A stretch of 64,000 bases of DNA from Rhynchopus sp. YZ270_cl-10 (taxonomy: Eukaryota; Euglenozoa; Diplonemea; Diplonemida; Diplonemidae). The DNA is taken from contig OZ037923.1 of the NCBI GenBank assembly GCA_964035575.1, positions 558,001 to 622,000 on the forward strand, written 5' to 3'. Positions 1-11,227 of this stretch are shown here, in pieces; position 1 is the first letter of the stretch, and each line of letters opens with the position of its first letter. Under the pieces are notes generated by a model. It was not told the DNA's origin, made no database searches, and worked only from the letters and a program-made list of their open reading frames with translations. The position numbers and the translations under genes were made by a program.

Positions 1-745
1 CGGACATTTTTTGTTTTTTTTCCCCCTATTTTTTGCTGGTTTTTGGGTGACGGGGTGCAAATTCGTGACCCAAAACACAGTTTTTTGGCATTTCCGGAAT
101 CCGTCCAGAAAGTGGTGGGGTCAATCTCGAAAATTGGACAATTTTTTGACCACTTAAATTTTTGAAAATATGAGCCCGGTTCCTTATACGTGGGGCCCAT
201 TTTCGGCCAAAAAATGCTGCTGAAAAAATTTTTCAGGTGAAAATTTTTCAGCCCCAAAACATGCCGCGATTGGCATTTCCGGGATCTGTCCGCGCTGTGG
301 TGGGGTCAATTTGCCGAAATGGCCAAGTTCTTGGTTTTGGTCAAAATGAGTGTAAGGTAAAGGGGCCAAGGTAAATCCCACAACCCATATTTTCTCTCTC
401 TGATGCTGAAACCATGAAAATGTGCAAAAACACCGGCATTTGCATTTCCGGAATCCGTCCGTTCTGTGGTGGGGTCAATTTGCCAAAATGGACAAGTTCT
501 TGATTTTGGTCAAAACCCGTCAGTGTAAGGTAAAGGGGTCCAAGTGTTTGCCTGTAGAAGCACATGGTAGCAGGGGTTTAAGGGCCCCCCATTCGTGTAC
601 ATTTTGCAAAAAAACGCGGGCATCTTGTATTTTTTATGTTGCCCGAAAACACCGGCATTTGCATTTCCTGAATCCGCCGGTTCTGTGGTGGGGTCAATTT
701 GCCGAAATGGACGAGTTTTTATAAATTTTGGTCAAAATCGTGTAC
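1..745. repeat. Cluster of diverged R1 repeat units
   Basis: Several partial units share GTGGTGGGGTCAATTTGCC followed by a stretch resembling AAATGGACAAGTTC and TTGGTCAAAA. The same family recurs at 19190-19720, 37700-38280 (opposite strand) and 49430-49700. Open frames across the units only reflect the repeat and show no domain. The family is unrecognised and no terminal inverted repeats of its own were found. Confidence 0.7.
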
Positions 746-1013
746 AACCCCAGTGAAGAAAAAAATTTTCGAGGAAAAAAAAACCCCAAAATGTCCGCGT
801 TTTCTGGAATTTCAGACCCCCCCCCCTAGGCATACTTGTCCCCCCAATATGGGGAGGCCCTATTCCCCCATATTTTGGTACCCTACACTTTTGCGGCAAA
901 TATGGGGGAAATATGGGGGGAATACAGCAGGAATACTGCACAAATATGGGGGATTATGGGGGATTATGGGGGAATATGGGGGAAATATGGGGGTGTTTTC
1001 CTATTGTTTTCCT

Positions 1014-1090
1014 AGTGTACTAGTGTACTAGTGTACTAGTGTACTAGTGTACTAGTGTACTAGTGTACTAGTGTACTAGTGTACTAGTAA
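1014..1090. repeat. 10-bp tandem repeat (CTAGTGTACT)n
   Basis: About eight perfect head-to-tail copies of the palindrome-rich unit CTAGTGTACT inside the foldback element. There are no spacers, so it is a microsatellite-like expansion and not a CRISPR array. Confidence 0.9.
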
Positions 1091-1405
1091 GTGGGCTATA
1101 GGTCAAACGCAGGGGCAATGCTAACCCGTCTGTGTCGAGGGCCTTATCGATGGCACCGGAAGGCCCGATGTCGTGAAGCTTTGTGTTGAAACCATCCGGG
1201 CGGTTAGGTCTGTTGATGCCTGACACCGGTGGCAAAACAGGGGAGTCTGAGAGGAACTCATAATGTTGCCCTTCTTTCTGCCCATACCAAAACGTCAGCA
1301 GGTTTGCCCTTCTTATAGGGACTTACAACCATGTAATCCTCATGCGTCAGAGAAACGTCGAAAATGTTGTGTTGGAGGGGTGGGTAGGTAAGTAACGTAC
1401 AGAAG

Positions 1406-1460
1406 CAGTACACCAGTACACCAGTACACCAGTACACCAGTACACCAGTACACCAGTACA
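1406..1460. repeat. 8-bp tandem repeat (GTACACCA)n
   Basis: About six to seven copies of GTACACCA near the right arm of the same foldback element. It resembles the reverse complement of the 10-bp repeat in the left half, with a different period. Confidence 0.85.
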
Positions 1461-1592
1461 TCTATTCCCCCATAAAAAATATGGGGGAAATATGGGGAAA
1501 ATATGGGGGAATATGGGGGGGGAAATCCCCCATATTTCCCCCATATTTTCCCCATATTTTACCCCTCCCCATAATGGGGGGACAAGTATGCC

Positions 1593-2998
1593 TAGGGGGG
1601 GTCACAAGGGGAGGACACTGCACTTTTTCAGGGTTTTTGAATTCTACGCGCAGCGCAGTGTCCGACCCCACAAGTCACTACCCAAGACCCCCCAGAAAAC
1701 GTCCTGGAGGCCCGAAAATACCAAAAATAGTGACCAGAAGTGACCAGAAAATGAAAATTCCGAAAAAAAAAGGGGTCGTGGGACAGGGTTTGTACCTTGC
1801 CTATTCCTATTTTTAAGCACATAAACGAGATATGGCCATGGCAACAGCCCATGACTCATATTTTAGGAAGTAAAGGATACATCTTGCCTAATGTCATCTA
1901 ATTGCGTTTGAATACAGCCAAAAGAAGACAAGACGGTCACCTGGCATCTGTATTTTGTGGGTCGTAGTGACCAATGTATACACGCGCTTAGGTACCCACA
2001 CCATTAATAGGCCAGGGAGTGATCAATTTAGGGAGGAAAATTAGTCAGGTGTAAATTATCGAGCAGATCTGCCGTCACTGCCTCACCCGGTCCCTCAGGG
2101 TATCTTCCCTTGCGGAAAAAAACACCTCGTATGACTTTCCAGATATTGCAATACCCAATTCCCCCCTTGGTTTTGCAGTTCAGCCTTCAATAGCCCTGTA
2201 CTAGACACGTATATAGGTATCCAGTAATAGACTCGACTAAAGCACCGCCCCGCATCTGCCTCGTCTTCTTTATCTTCTTCAGACCCCACACTCAGATTAT
2301 TGTGGGAGGAAAGAGACATCCCTCATGAAGACGGCCAGGCACGCCACAATATATAGCGGCAAGAGCGGGGTGTCCACAAAGCTCACAAGGGCAAGGAACG
2401 CCGTATTGGGAACTTACGCACACTGCTCCAATGTGGCAAGGCCAGACTGCTTGACGACAAGTCGTACGCAATGACCCGCGAGGAGGACGCGTGGGAGGCC
2501 CAATACCACACACGTCACTTTCCTCCCCTTTTCGCGTGTTTTCTTAAACTCAATCTCCCCAGGACTTGCAGAATCGCCTCTGAGGACACCTTCAGCAGGC
2601 CCATTCCACAGTGGATATGGCGCTTTGCCTTTACTGCCATTCCACTGCGCCTACACAAGAATTTTAGAGCGGACTTGGCGTAGAACTGCAAATCTAGTGC
2701 CCCCGGCACTTTTCCCACCCTCTCACTGCCTCCCAACGGTGTTTTTAATGGGTTTTGATTGCACCCCGATTTGAAAGGTGCCAAAGTACAAACCCTGTCC
2801 CAGGCCGTTTTTTTTTTTTGAAAATTTCGAATTAGACCCCCACAAGTGCTCAGAAGTGTCCAAAACCAGGCGGAATTGAATTGTAGGTCACCCGGGGACC
2901 ATATTTTCTGGTTTTTCAGGGTGATGTCCATTTTTTTCTCAAAAAAATTTTTTTTTGGTCGGGGTCCTCACTTTTAACGTGGGATGTGACCCCCCCTA
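1593..2998. mobile_element. TIR element, copy 1 of a head-to-head pair
   Basis: It is bounded by TAGGGGGGGTCACA and its inverse. It is the mirror image of the sequence at 3010-4415 over its whole 1,406 bp, with scattered differences. The minus strand carries a frame with histone-fold resemblance (2515-2931). Both copies look decayed. Class not assigned: small size and TIRs fit a non-autonomous DNA transposon. Confidence 0.7.
2515..2931 (-). pseudogene. Histone-fold-like ORF remnant (copy 1)
   Basis: The frame includes KSALKFLCRRSG, then GLLKV and KHAKR. These fall in the order and spacing of histone H4 positions (KPAIRRLARRGG, GVLKV, EHAKR), at a similar total span. Overall identity is low and the basic N-terminal tail is not evident. 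The same frame in copy 2 of the element (3225-3494) is close to identical in this part, so it was coding-like before duplication. The alternative is a chance basic peptide. The call rests on motif spacing read by eye. Confidence 0.35.
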
Positions 2999-3009
2999 CC
3001 CCCCCCCCC

Positions 3010-4415
3010 TAGGGGGGGTCACATCCCATGTTAAAAGTGAGGACACCGACCAAAAAAAATTTTTTTTGAGAAAAAAATGGACATCACCCTGAAAAACCAG
3101 AAAATATGGTCCCCAGGTGACCTACAATTCAATTCCGCCTGGTTTTGGACACTTCTGAGCACTTGTGGGGGTCTAATTCGAATTTTTCAAAAAAAAAATA
3201 ACGGCCTGGGACAGGGTTTGTACTTTGGCACCTTTCAAATCGGGGTACAAACAAAACCCATTAAAAACACCGTTGGAACGCATTGAGAGGGCGGGAAAAG
3301 TACCGGGGGCACTGGATCGGCAGTTCTACGCCAAGTCCGCTCTAAAATCCTTGTGTAGGCGCAGTGGAATGGCAGTAAAGGCAAAGCGCCGTATCCACTG
3401 TGGAGTAGGCCTGCTGAAGGTGTCCTCAGAGGCGATTCTGCAAGCCCTGGGGAGATTGGGTTTAAGAAAACACGCGAAAAGGGGAGGAAAGTGACGTGTG
3501 TGGCATTGGGCCTCCCACGCGTCCTCCTCGCGGGTCATTGCGTATTGCTTGTCGTCAAGCAGTCTGGCCTTGCCACATTGGAGCAGTGTGCCTAAGTTCC
3601 CAATACGGCGTTCCTTGTCCCTGTGAGCTTTGAGGACGCCCCGCTCTTGCCGCTATATTTTGTGGCGTGCCTGTCCGTCTTCAGGAGGGATGTCTCTTTC
3701 CTCCCACAATAATCTGAGTGTGGGATCTGAAGAAGATAAAGAAGACGAGGCAGATGCGGGTCGGTGCTTTAGTCGAGTCTATGACTAGATATCCATATAC
3801 GTGGCTAGTACAGGGCTATTGCAGACTGAACTGCAAAACCAAGGGGAGGAATTGGGCATTTCAATATCTGGAAAGTCATACGAGGTGTTTCTTTTAAAAG
3901 GAAGGTACCCTGAGGGACCGGGTGAGGCAGTGACGGCAGATCTGCTCGATAATTTACACCTGACTAATTTTCCTCCCTAAATTGATCACTCCCTGGCCTA
4001 TTAATGGTGTGGGTACCTAAGCGCGTGTATACATTGGTCACTACGACCCACAAAATACAGATGCCAGGTGACCGTCTTGTCTTCTTTTGGCTGTATTCAA
4101 ACGCAATTAGATGACATTAGGCAAGATGTATCCTTTACTTCCTAAAATATGAGTCATGGGCTGTTGCCATGGCCATATCTCGTTTATGTGCTAAAAAATA
4201 GGAATATGCAAGGTACAGACCCTGTCCCAAGACCCCTTTTTTTTTCGGAATTTTGATTTTCTGGTCACTTCCGGTCACTATTTTTGGTATTTTCGGGCCT
4301 CCAGGACGTTTTCCGGGGGGTCTTGGGTAGTGACTTGTGGGGTCGGACACTGCGCTGCGCGTAGAATTCAAAAACCCTGAAAAAATGCATTGTCCTCCCC
4401 TTGTGACCCCCCCTA
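3010..4415. mobile_element. TIR element, copy 2 of a head-to-head pair
   Basis: Same length (1,406 bp) and TIR (TAGGGGGGGTCACA) as copy 1 but inverted, separated from it only by a run of C. The two together form a 2.8-kb imperfect palindrome. It carries the second histone-like frame on the plus strand and, further in, a short frame ending in LLDNLHLTNFPP. Confidence 0.7.
3225..3494 (+). pseudogene. Histone-fold-like ORF remnant (copy 2)
   Basis: Homologue of the copy 1 frame, with KSALKSLCRRSG, GLLKVSSEAIL and LRKHAKR in the same order. Differences between the two copies are mostly single substitutions, which would allow a substitution-pattern test. It looks broken as a gene. Confidence 0.35.
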
Positions 4416-4526
4416 CCCCCCCCCCCCCCCCCCCCTCCCGGGGCTGTATATATACGTACCTCGGGCACTTTTTGAACGTATATATACGCTACGTATATAT
4501 ACGCTCAAATATACGTTATACGCTAT

Positions 4527-4996
4527 CTATACGTTGCACCCATTTCCTACAGCAAATAAGCGGTGCTCGTCATCGAGCAAACCCCCCGAGACTTTGTCCC
4601 GTCGGGGCACCTTGTAGTCCGCCTGCGGCGGCAACCGACGCACGGTGTCGATCATCTCCTGAATCCTCTCAGAAGAGGAGGTGTCCAGGGTTGTCCTGTG
4701 TAGAACAACCATGAGGCAATCACGCGGTCAGCTTCGTGGGCACCCATCATTGTTCTCTGCACATGAGCGTCAAGAGGCCCGGTGACAACCTCTGTTGCCC
4801 CCTTTGCGGAGGTCTTCGCCTTCTTCTGCTGCCGTGCACTGCTGCTCCCCAACTCCTCAAGCACTATGTGTGTTCCTCTTCCGTTTTGTGGAGAGGAAGG
4901 TGAGACCCGGGCACTTGGAGACGCCGTTCTCGAAGTGCGCTTATTCCGGGATAACCCCCGTCGCATAGGGGACTGGTACAGTACAACAAAGGGCAA
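4527..4996 (-). pseudogene. hAT/DUF659-like transposase fragment
   Basis: Two overlapping minus-strand frames together resemble the start of the hAT/DUF659 catalytic region. DRVIASWLFYTGQPW comes first (4652-4996); then, in another frame (4527-4712), SERIQEMIDTVRRLP and DYKVPRRDKVSGGLLDDE. Families of this type show A-x-FF/FY-x-x-G-x-P-F, then F-x-x-M-I, then PS-x-x-x-L-x-x-LL-D. The segment is frameshifted and has no remaining catalytic core, so it is a relic. Confidence 0.5.
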
Positions 4997-5038
4997 CGTA
5001 TAGGTAACGTATATTTAGCTTTTTCCTCCCCCAGCCGA

Positions 5039-5997
5039 ACGTATATCAGTCAATAACTGAACCACCGGGACTTTTCTCCCAAGGTTCGTTGAACAAAAAA
5101 CTGATCGTCAAAAAAAATTGTCCGACCCCGCAATTGAAAGATTTTGAGCAGCGGAATGCAAAGAAATAAAAATAAAAATAAAAAAAAATTTTTTTTGAAC
5201 TCCAGATTGGTGAATCCCAAAAAGTCGAAAATGAATTGCATGAATGCGACCCACCGAATTTTTAAAAAAAAATTAAAACCCTGCGGGGATGGATTTCCGA
5301 GTCGATATCTTTTAATTGCGGGGTCGCACGATTTCTGGAAATGAGTAGAAGTTAAAAATTCTTCTGTACATGGGTAGTTGTGGCTGTACACCGTGGAAAA
5401 CGGCGTACAGCCAGTCTAAACTGACACATGCATTTTAGGTCAAAAATACTCATTTCTGAGCGCAAAGTGACGCCATCACAGCACGCACAGACTCCGAAGA
5501 ACCGAAAAAAAAAATTTTTTTTCCCGATTTTTTGTAGGCAAAAAATGGCCACCAACCAGTACCCCTTCAGACTTCCCTTAAGACTTTGTACAGGGAGCCC
5601 CACACACAAAAACCAGGTTCCAGGGGGGTCAGGAGGGTGGCTGCGTAACAGTGAGGATCACTTTTTTTTCTTTGTCAAAAGTGATATTTTGACTGTTTTG
5701 CACGATCTGAATCCATTCGAACAGTTTTTTTTGAATTTTGAGAATTTTTTTGTAAAATACTACCGCCCAGGCTTATACCCGAAAACTGGAAAAACTGATT
5801 TTGGTCGAGGCCCTCACACATCTGAGGTGAACCAACGACATCAAAAGTTTTCAAAACCCAGCGGGGATGGGTTTCCGAGTCGATATCTTTTAATTGCGGG
5901 GTCGGACAATTTTTTTTGACGAGTAGAAATTAAAAATTTTTCTGTACAAAAACGGAAAAAAGTCCCGGTGGCTCAATTATTGACTGATATATACGTT
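5039..5997. mobile_element. TIR sequence nested in the hAT-like element
   Basis: The ends read ACGTATATCAGTCAATAA and its near inverse, followed inward by CACCGGGACTTTT on both sides. Internally a block of about 110 bp (around 5275-5390 and 5856-5960, containing CGAGTCGATATCTTTTAATT) is repeated directly, and its inverse lies near the left end. No coding frame is convincing. Confidence 0.55.
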
Positions 5998-6036
5998 GGA
6001 ACGTATTATACGTATAATACGTATACTTGCAGCCCC

Positions 6037-6854
6037 GCCCCCCTCCCCCCCCAAAAACGCGGACATTGTCCGCGTTTTTTGTTTTGATGCCACCCCAATG
6101 TCATATTTTTTTTTTTTTAGTCATGAGCGCGTTGCGCCCCCCACCACAAAATTGTTTCCTACCAGCGCACACAATCAAATTCCGTCCCAAGATTTTCTGC
6201 GACTCTTCAAAATTAGGCACCTACCCAACAAACACCCTCACCGTATCAGCTTCCTTCACAAAGGCGTTCAGCCTCCACCACCTACAAGCCAAAGAAAAGA
6301 GGGCATAAACAGCGTACCGTACAAAGACCAAAACACATTGGTAAAACTGCGAATAGTGCATTTTTTTTTTTGCAACTGACGCGCTGGAGAGGCCCTGGCC
6401 AAACATGGCGTGTTAGGGGAAATATATTCGTCGCACAGATTAGATCAGAGACCCCACCCGATATGTTTCTCATTTTACCTCTTTTGTACTCCGCCACCGA
6501 CACTCCCATTTTCTGTACTTCAGGCAATAATCATATACCATCACACACTGACACAGTCCGCGTGTGCTGGAAACAATCAATTTTTTCAAAAAAAAAAAAA
6601 AAAGCGTGCAATGCAACAAACGGTCGAGATCTGATCAAGCGAAACGGATATATTTTCCGCCTGCGGCGCCCAGCTCTCCCCTCTCCTTCCAGCGACGACC
6701 GATCGTGCTCGGAGCAAGCTCGTGGGATCAAATTTTGAGACCAAAAACCAAGCGGAAGCCCTGCCAAGTGAAACAAAACAAAAACAAAAAAAAGACAACC
6801 ACACCAAAAATCGGGAAAGACACGGTCAGAAGTCGCAAAACTAACAAAACGTAA
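6037..6854. other. Gene-free stretch left of the array
   Basis: Short A/T runs and low-complexity blocks, with no supported gene. Its last part (about 6790-6854) matches spacer sequence seen again near 11885, 14940 and 18870, so the array's spacer homology begins here. Confidence 0.6.
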
Positions 6855-7466
6855 CGAAACAAAACGTACTAAAATAGAGTAACACATAGAAAAAAAAATA
6901 GCGTGTAAAGTGGATGGACCTCTTCACACAGGTTTCGTATGTGTGGTTTACAAGTCTTGTCACATCTTTCATTTCAACACGAGAAGACGTACACTCACAA
7001 TGAGGTACTATTTATTCAGTGTGGAAGTTATGAATGATGTGAACACAACGTTAGAATAACAAGTGAATCAGAAGGGGGAATAAATGAGTATGCAAACAAT
7101 GAATAAACCTCACAGCACACACATTGACAAAGAAACAATGTTCCTTAAAGTGTGCCAATGCACACACTAATCAATGAGTGCTCAACAGGATCCAAGCACA
7201 CAGCACCCTCATCCCTCTTGGTCTCACCATATAAAATGGGGCAAAAACAATCCCACATTGCAGGCTGAGGGAAGTGTGTGTGCTGCAGAAGATCTGTTGT
7301 GCTGTGTTTGAAACAAAAACTGTCAAAGAGAAAAGAGCAGAAACGACACCAAACAGTGTCAGATACAACGCAGTGCGCCATCTGCATCGACGCTCGTTTC
7401 AATCAGAGACACATAGTCACACAGCATGTTCGCGTTCACAGGTGTGTCCACGCCAGCCCAGAGTCT

Positions 7467-8681
7467 CTAAACGGTCTGTACCTGGTCGTTCATGTGACGA
7501 CGCCACTCAATGTCCGAATTATTGCGACCTGGGCGTAAGTTAGCAACCGCCCTGTGTGGTGGTGGTGTTGACTGGTTTGGGTCCCACTGCTCCTGTTGCC
7601 ACTGAGGTGCGCTGGAGTTGCCTCGTGCGGGTTGTGGCAGTTGCTGTGGCGCAATGTAGCTTTCTAACAAAGGATCTGCAGCCTGTGGTGATGTCGGGTG
7701 AGGTGAGGTGAGGTGACAAAGTGTGTGTTGCTTGCATACCTGCATTTCATGGTCTTCTGAGCTTGGAACGGAACACGTGGCAGTCTTTGCTTTGCGAACT
7801 TCACGAGCGTAATGACAATTCGCATAAATCACCACCAAGAACGTCGATCCCGCAAACGACACCAACGAAATGAACCACAGTCTCGCTTTCTCCTCCTTTA
7901 TCTGTGACATGACCCCCATCACATCGTACATTGTTGGAGAGTTGAACTCAACCATGTAATCTGCGTCCCCAACTTTCTTCAGTCGATCCTTCTCTTCTGT
8001 GTCCATGTAGTGGATGGAGTGGAACCTCCGCATCGAGGTGTACTCACCTATTTTCGATTCGTTGAAGCCACACGCTGCCATAGAGCTTCCCTGAACCACA
8101 CACACTGCCCACAGGGGTGGATCGAATTGGCATCCAACGACAGGCCCGTTGTAAACGATTGGTGCCACTGTGTGCGACCAGCCCCATGCTTCATGGTTCT
8201 TGCTTCTGTTCCAGTCAATGGTCCATTCGGGGTCTTCCAGGGTGAAGTAGGAGTGGTTTGCTGGAAGAGTGAGGTTGCTTGGGGTGGTGGAACGCATGCA
8301 GCCGATGGAGTACGGTCTGTCCCCGATGAGTCCGTCTTCCGCGAGCTTCAGTTCTCGGAACTTCGAGAACGGGGGGAAGAAGGTGATTGTGCAGATCGTG
8401 ACGTAAAAGAAGAATGAATACAAGAAATGCTGAGTCCCGTTGTAGGCACACCGCAAACCTGACAAATGGAGGAAGAAAATGAGCGGGATAACAATAAGCA
8501 AGAAGAGGACACCTAAGGTACCCAGAAAAGCCCATGCATGTATCGCACCCGCATCTGTCAGTATTATATCCCTATCTATCTGCTCCGTAGTGAACAAATC
8601 AAGGTAGAAGAAAGCAACGAACGCCACCCACACTGTGAGTGTCGATACTGCAACACGTGTCCTCGTCTGTGTAGTGTCCAT
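7467..8681 (-). CDS. Four-helix membrane protein, array copy 1
   Basis: Spliced product of 385 residues: exon 1 8681-7740, 57-nt intron 7739-7683 (GTATGC...CACCACAG), exon 2 7682-7467. Predicted helices lie at about 10-30, 49-73, 85-103 and 268-289. A large loop between helices 3 and 4 has Cys 128, 184, 194 and 204 and possible N-glycosylation sites (NLT, NHS). The topology resembles tetraspanins, but there is no CCG motif, so that family is not claimed. The cytoplasmic tail is Pro/Gln-rich and lacks about 60 residues present in copies 2-4. The start is the first ATG after the predicted acceptor AACACAG at 8699. Because this intron is a multiple of three, the frame also reads through it; copies with a 52-nt intron show that splicing is needed. 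Confidence 0.85.
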   Translation of the reverse strand: MDTTQTRTRVAVSTLTVWVAFVAFFYLDLFTTEQIDRDIILTDAGAIHAWAFLGTLGVLFLLIVIPLIFFLHLSGLRCAYNGTQHFLYSFFFYVTICTITFFPPFSKFRELKLAEDGLIGDRPYSIGCMRSTTPSNLTLPANHSYFTLEDPEWTIDWNRSKNHEAWGWSHTVAPIVYNGPVVGCQFDPPLWAVCVVQGSSMAACGFNESKIGEYTSMRRFHSIHYMDTEEKDRLKKVGDADYMVEFNSPTMYDVMGVMSQIKEEKARLWFISLVSFAGSTFLVVIYANCHYAREVRKAKTATCSVPSSEDHEMQVCKQHTLCHLTSPHPTSPQAADPLLESYIAPQQLPQPARGNSSAPQWQQEQWDPNQSTPPPHRAVANLRPGRNNSDIEWRRHMNDQVQTV

Positions 8682-8698
8682 GAGAAGCAGTGCTTCCA

Positions 8699-9376
8699 CT
8701 GTGTTGTGTCAGAGCATCTGTTGCATGTGGTGTGACAGGGGTGGGTTTGGAGTGGGAGGATGTGAGGCACTTCAGTGTGATGCATCCTGCACCAGAATGG
8801 CTGGTCTGCAGGGGCGCGAGATGGCGATGGAATCCGCACAATTTGTGGCTGTCAGTTTTATTGCAATGCGAGCACTGCAAGGAGCCATATCAATCAAACA
8901 TCATCAAGAAGTAACCTCATAAAAAAGTAAGCACATCCTTGACTAAAAGTCTGTATTGGGGAGAATTTCCGTTTATTGTGTCTATTTTTTCCTGCATTTT
9001 TTATTCTCTTCTTTGTACTTTCTTTTGTGCTGGTTGTTGTTAGATACGCTCAATCGCCTATCGAGTTCTGTGAATAGCACGGAACTCCGTTCCAAGTGCA
9101 CAGATGGAAAGACAGTATCAATATGTGATACCGGGGGAGGTACCATTTATTCAGTCCGGTCAGTAGAAAAAAGTAGGGGAAACCCTCTTCTCCAGTGTGT
9201 AAAACTTTATTTTACGGAGTAAAACTTTATTTTACAGCTCCATAGAAAACCCTCGTGTGAGCTGTAAAATAAAGTCCACTTTATTTTATTCGTTTTATAG
9301 AGGGATTGCACGTATAAAGTGTTTTTACTAGACATATAAAAAATATAACGAAACAAAACGTACCAAAAATAAAGTA
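8699..9376. other. Spacer between array copies 1 and 2
   Basis: Contains the shared 5' leader of copy 1. A small hairpin at about 9219-9272 (ACTTTATTTTACAGCTC and its inverse) is found only in this spacer. No additional gene is supported. Confidence 0.6.
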
Positions 9377-9475
9377 CCGTAATCGGAATAATGTTCGACC
9401 GTAAAAAAGGTCGAACTTCCAGAAAAATCCTGAGAGCTCGAACATTATTACGGTCGACAATTTTTCCGATTACGG
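9377..9475. mobile_element. MITE, Tc1/mariner type (array spacer 1)
   Basis: 99 bp with TIR CCGTAATCGGAA and its inverse, flanked by TA on both sides. The equivalent site in the spacers near 6880 and 11990 is empty (AAAGTAAC with no insert), which directly defines the element and its TA duplication. Its ends resemble those of the 0.9-kb element at 40916-41823. Confidence 0.85.
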
Positions 9476-9801
9476 TAACACATACAAAAAAAATAGCGTG
9501 TAAAGTGGATGGACCTCTTAACACAGGCTTCATATGTGTAGTTGCCAAGTCTTGACACATCTTTCATTTCAACACGAGAAGACGTACACTCACAATGAGG
9601 TACTATTTATTCAGTGTGGAAGTTATGAATGATGTGAACAGAACTTTAGCATGGGAGAATCAGAAGGGGGAATAAATGAAAATGCAAACTATGCATAAGC
9701 CTCACATCACACACATCGACAAAGAAACAATGTTCCTTAAAGTGTGTCAATGCACACACTAATCAATGAGTGCTCAACAGGATTCAAGCACACAGCCTTT
9801 A

Positions 9802-11083
9802 TTATTTATTATTGCGACCTGGGCAAAAATTAGGGACCGCCTTGTGTGGTGGTGCTAACTGGTTTGGGTCCCACTGCTCCTGTTGCCACTGAGGTGCGCT
9901 GGAGTTGCTTCCCCGACCTCGTGCGGGTTGTGGCAGGTGCTGTGTCGGGACCACAACATGGGGCTCATGTCTGGCATGAGGGTCCCATCCCGCTTGCTCC
10001 CAAAGAGGAGCTGCGGCGGGGTTGGCCGCCAACAGGGACGGGTCTGCAACACTTGAGCTCCGTGAAAGTGACGGTGTTGGTCGAATCTCTGGTGGAGGCA
10101 TCACCGGCTCAGGTGGAGGTGGCGCAATGTAGCTTTCTAACAAAGGATCTGCAGCCTGTGGTGATGTCGGGTGAGGTGAGGTGACAAAGTGTGTGTTGCT
10201 TGCATACCTGCATTTCATGGTCTTCTGAGCTTGGAACGGAATACGTGGCATTCTTTGCTTTGCGAACTTCACGAGCGTAATCCCAATTCGCATAAATCAC
10301 CACCAAGAACGTCGATCCCGCAAACGACACCAACGAAATGAACCACATTCTCGCTTTCTCCTCTTTTATCTGTGACATGGCCCCACTTCGGCCATTGTTG
10401 GAGAGTTGAACTAGTTGATCCTTCACTTCTGTGTCCATGTAGTGGATGGAGTGGAACTTCCGTATCGAGATGTCCTCACCCATTTCCGATTCGTTGAAGC
10501 CACACGCTTCCATAGAGCTTCCCTGAACCACACACACTGCCCACAGGGGTGGATCGAATTGGCATCCAACGACAGGCCCGTTGTAAACGATTGGTGCCAC
10601 TGCGTACGACGTGCCCGAGTCTTCATGGTTCTTGCTTCTGTTCCAGTCAACGGTCCATTCGGGGTCTTCCAGGGTGAAGTAGGAGTGGTTTGCTGGAAGA
10701 GTGAGGTTGCTTGGGGTGGAGGAACGCATGCAGCTGATGGAGTCCGGTCTGCCACGCCTCAGTTCTAGGACCTTCTTGAACGGGGGGAAGAAGGTGATTG
10801 TGCAGATAGTGATGTAAAAGAACAATGTACAGACTAAATACTGAGCCACGTTGTAGGAACAATGTAAACCAAACAGGTGGAGGCAGGAAACGAGCGGGAG
10901 AATAAACATAAAGAGGATTAAGATATTGATCCCAAACGCCCATATATGTAGCGTGTCCACCTGGCTCATATCCCTATCCACATTCTCCATAATAACCAAA
11001 TCAAGGTAGAAGAAAGCCACGTACACCGCCCACACTGTGAGTGTCGATACTGCAACACGTGTCTTCGTCTGTGTAGTGTCCAT
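9802..11083 (-). CDS. Four-helix membrane protein, array copy 2
   Basis: Exon 1 11083-10208, 52-nt intron 10207-10156, exon 2 10155-9802; 409 residues. Same fold as copy 1, but residues after helix 3 and before GCMRS are shortened, and the loop segment around LKKVGDADYMV is missing. The tail keeps the long Pro-rich block (PPPPEPVMPPPEIRP). The C-terminus ends early at PGRNNK, so the last exon differs from its sisters. The 52-nt intron would break the frame if retained. Confidence 0.85.
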
Positions 11084-11227
11084 GAGAAGCAGTGCTTCCA
11101 CTGTGTTGTGTCAGAGCATCTGTTGCATGTGGTGTGACATGTGGGGTGGGTTTGGAGTGGGAGGATGTGAGTCATTTCAGTGTGATGCATCCTGTACCAG
11201 AATGGCTGGTCTGCAGGGGCGCGAGGT

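Larger units (their letters stand above)
821..1601. mobile_element. Foldback/TIR element with internal short tandem repeats
   Basis: The left end reads CCCTAGGCATACTTGTCC and the right end carries its reverse complement. Inside each end lie further inverted blocks built from ATATGGGGGAA-like units. There is no transposase frame, so it is non-autonomous. The right end abuts the TIR element that starts at 1593. Superfamily not assigned because no clear target duplication is visible. Confidence 0.65.
4440..6036. mobile_element. hAT-like TIR element containing a second TIR sequence
   Basis: The left end GGGGCTGTATATATACG and right end CGTATACTTGCAGCCCC are imperfect inverted repeats with TATACGT-rich subterminal blocks. 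The left half holds a decayed transposase segment on the minus strand. The middle is occupied by another inverted-repeat sequence (5039-5997). Superfamily is inferred from the peptide; no 8-bp target duplication could be confirmed. Confidence 0.55.

Noticed and set aside
422-724. Open frames in the R1 repeat (WWGQFAKMD-type peptide)
   Set aside because: The peptide repeats only because the DNA unit repeats. Other R1 copies have the frame interrupted and on either strand.
1014-1460. Short tandem repeats that might suggest a CRISPR or telomere-type array
   Set aside because: Units of 8-10 bp without spacers, internal to a foldback element.
8576-8839. Cys/His-rich frame overlapping the start of array copy 1 (similar in other copies)
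   Set aside because: It lies in the near-identical leader of all copies, so conservation is uninformative. It is out of frame with the main gene and starts upstream of the predicted acceptor.
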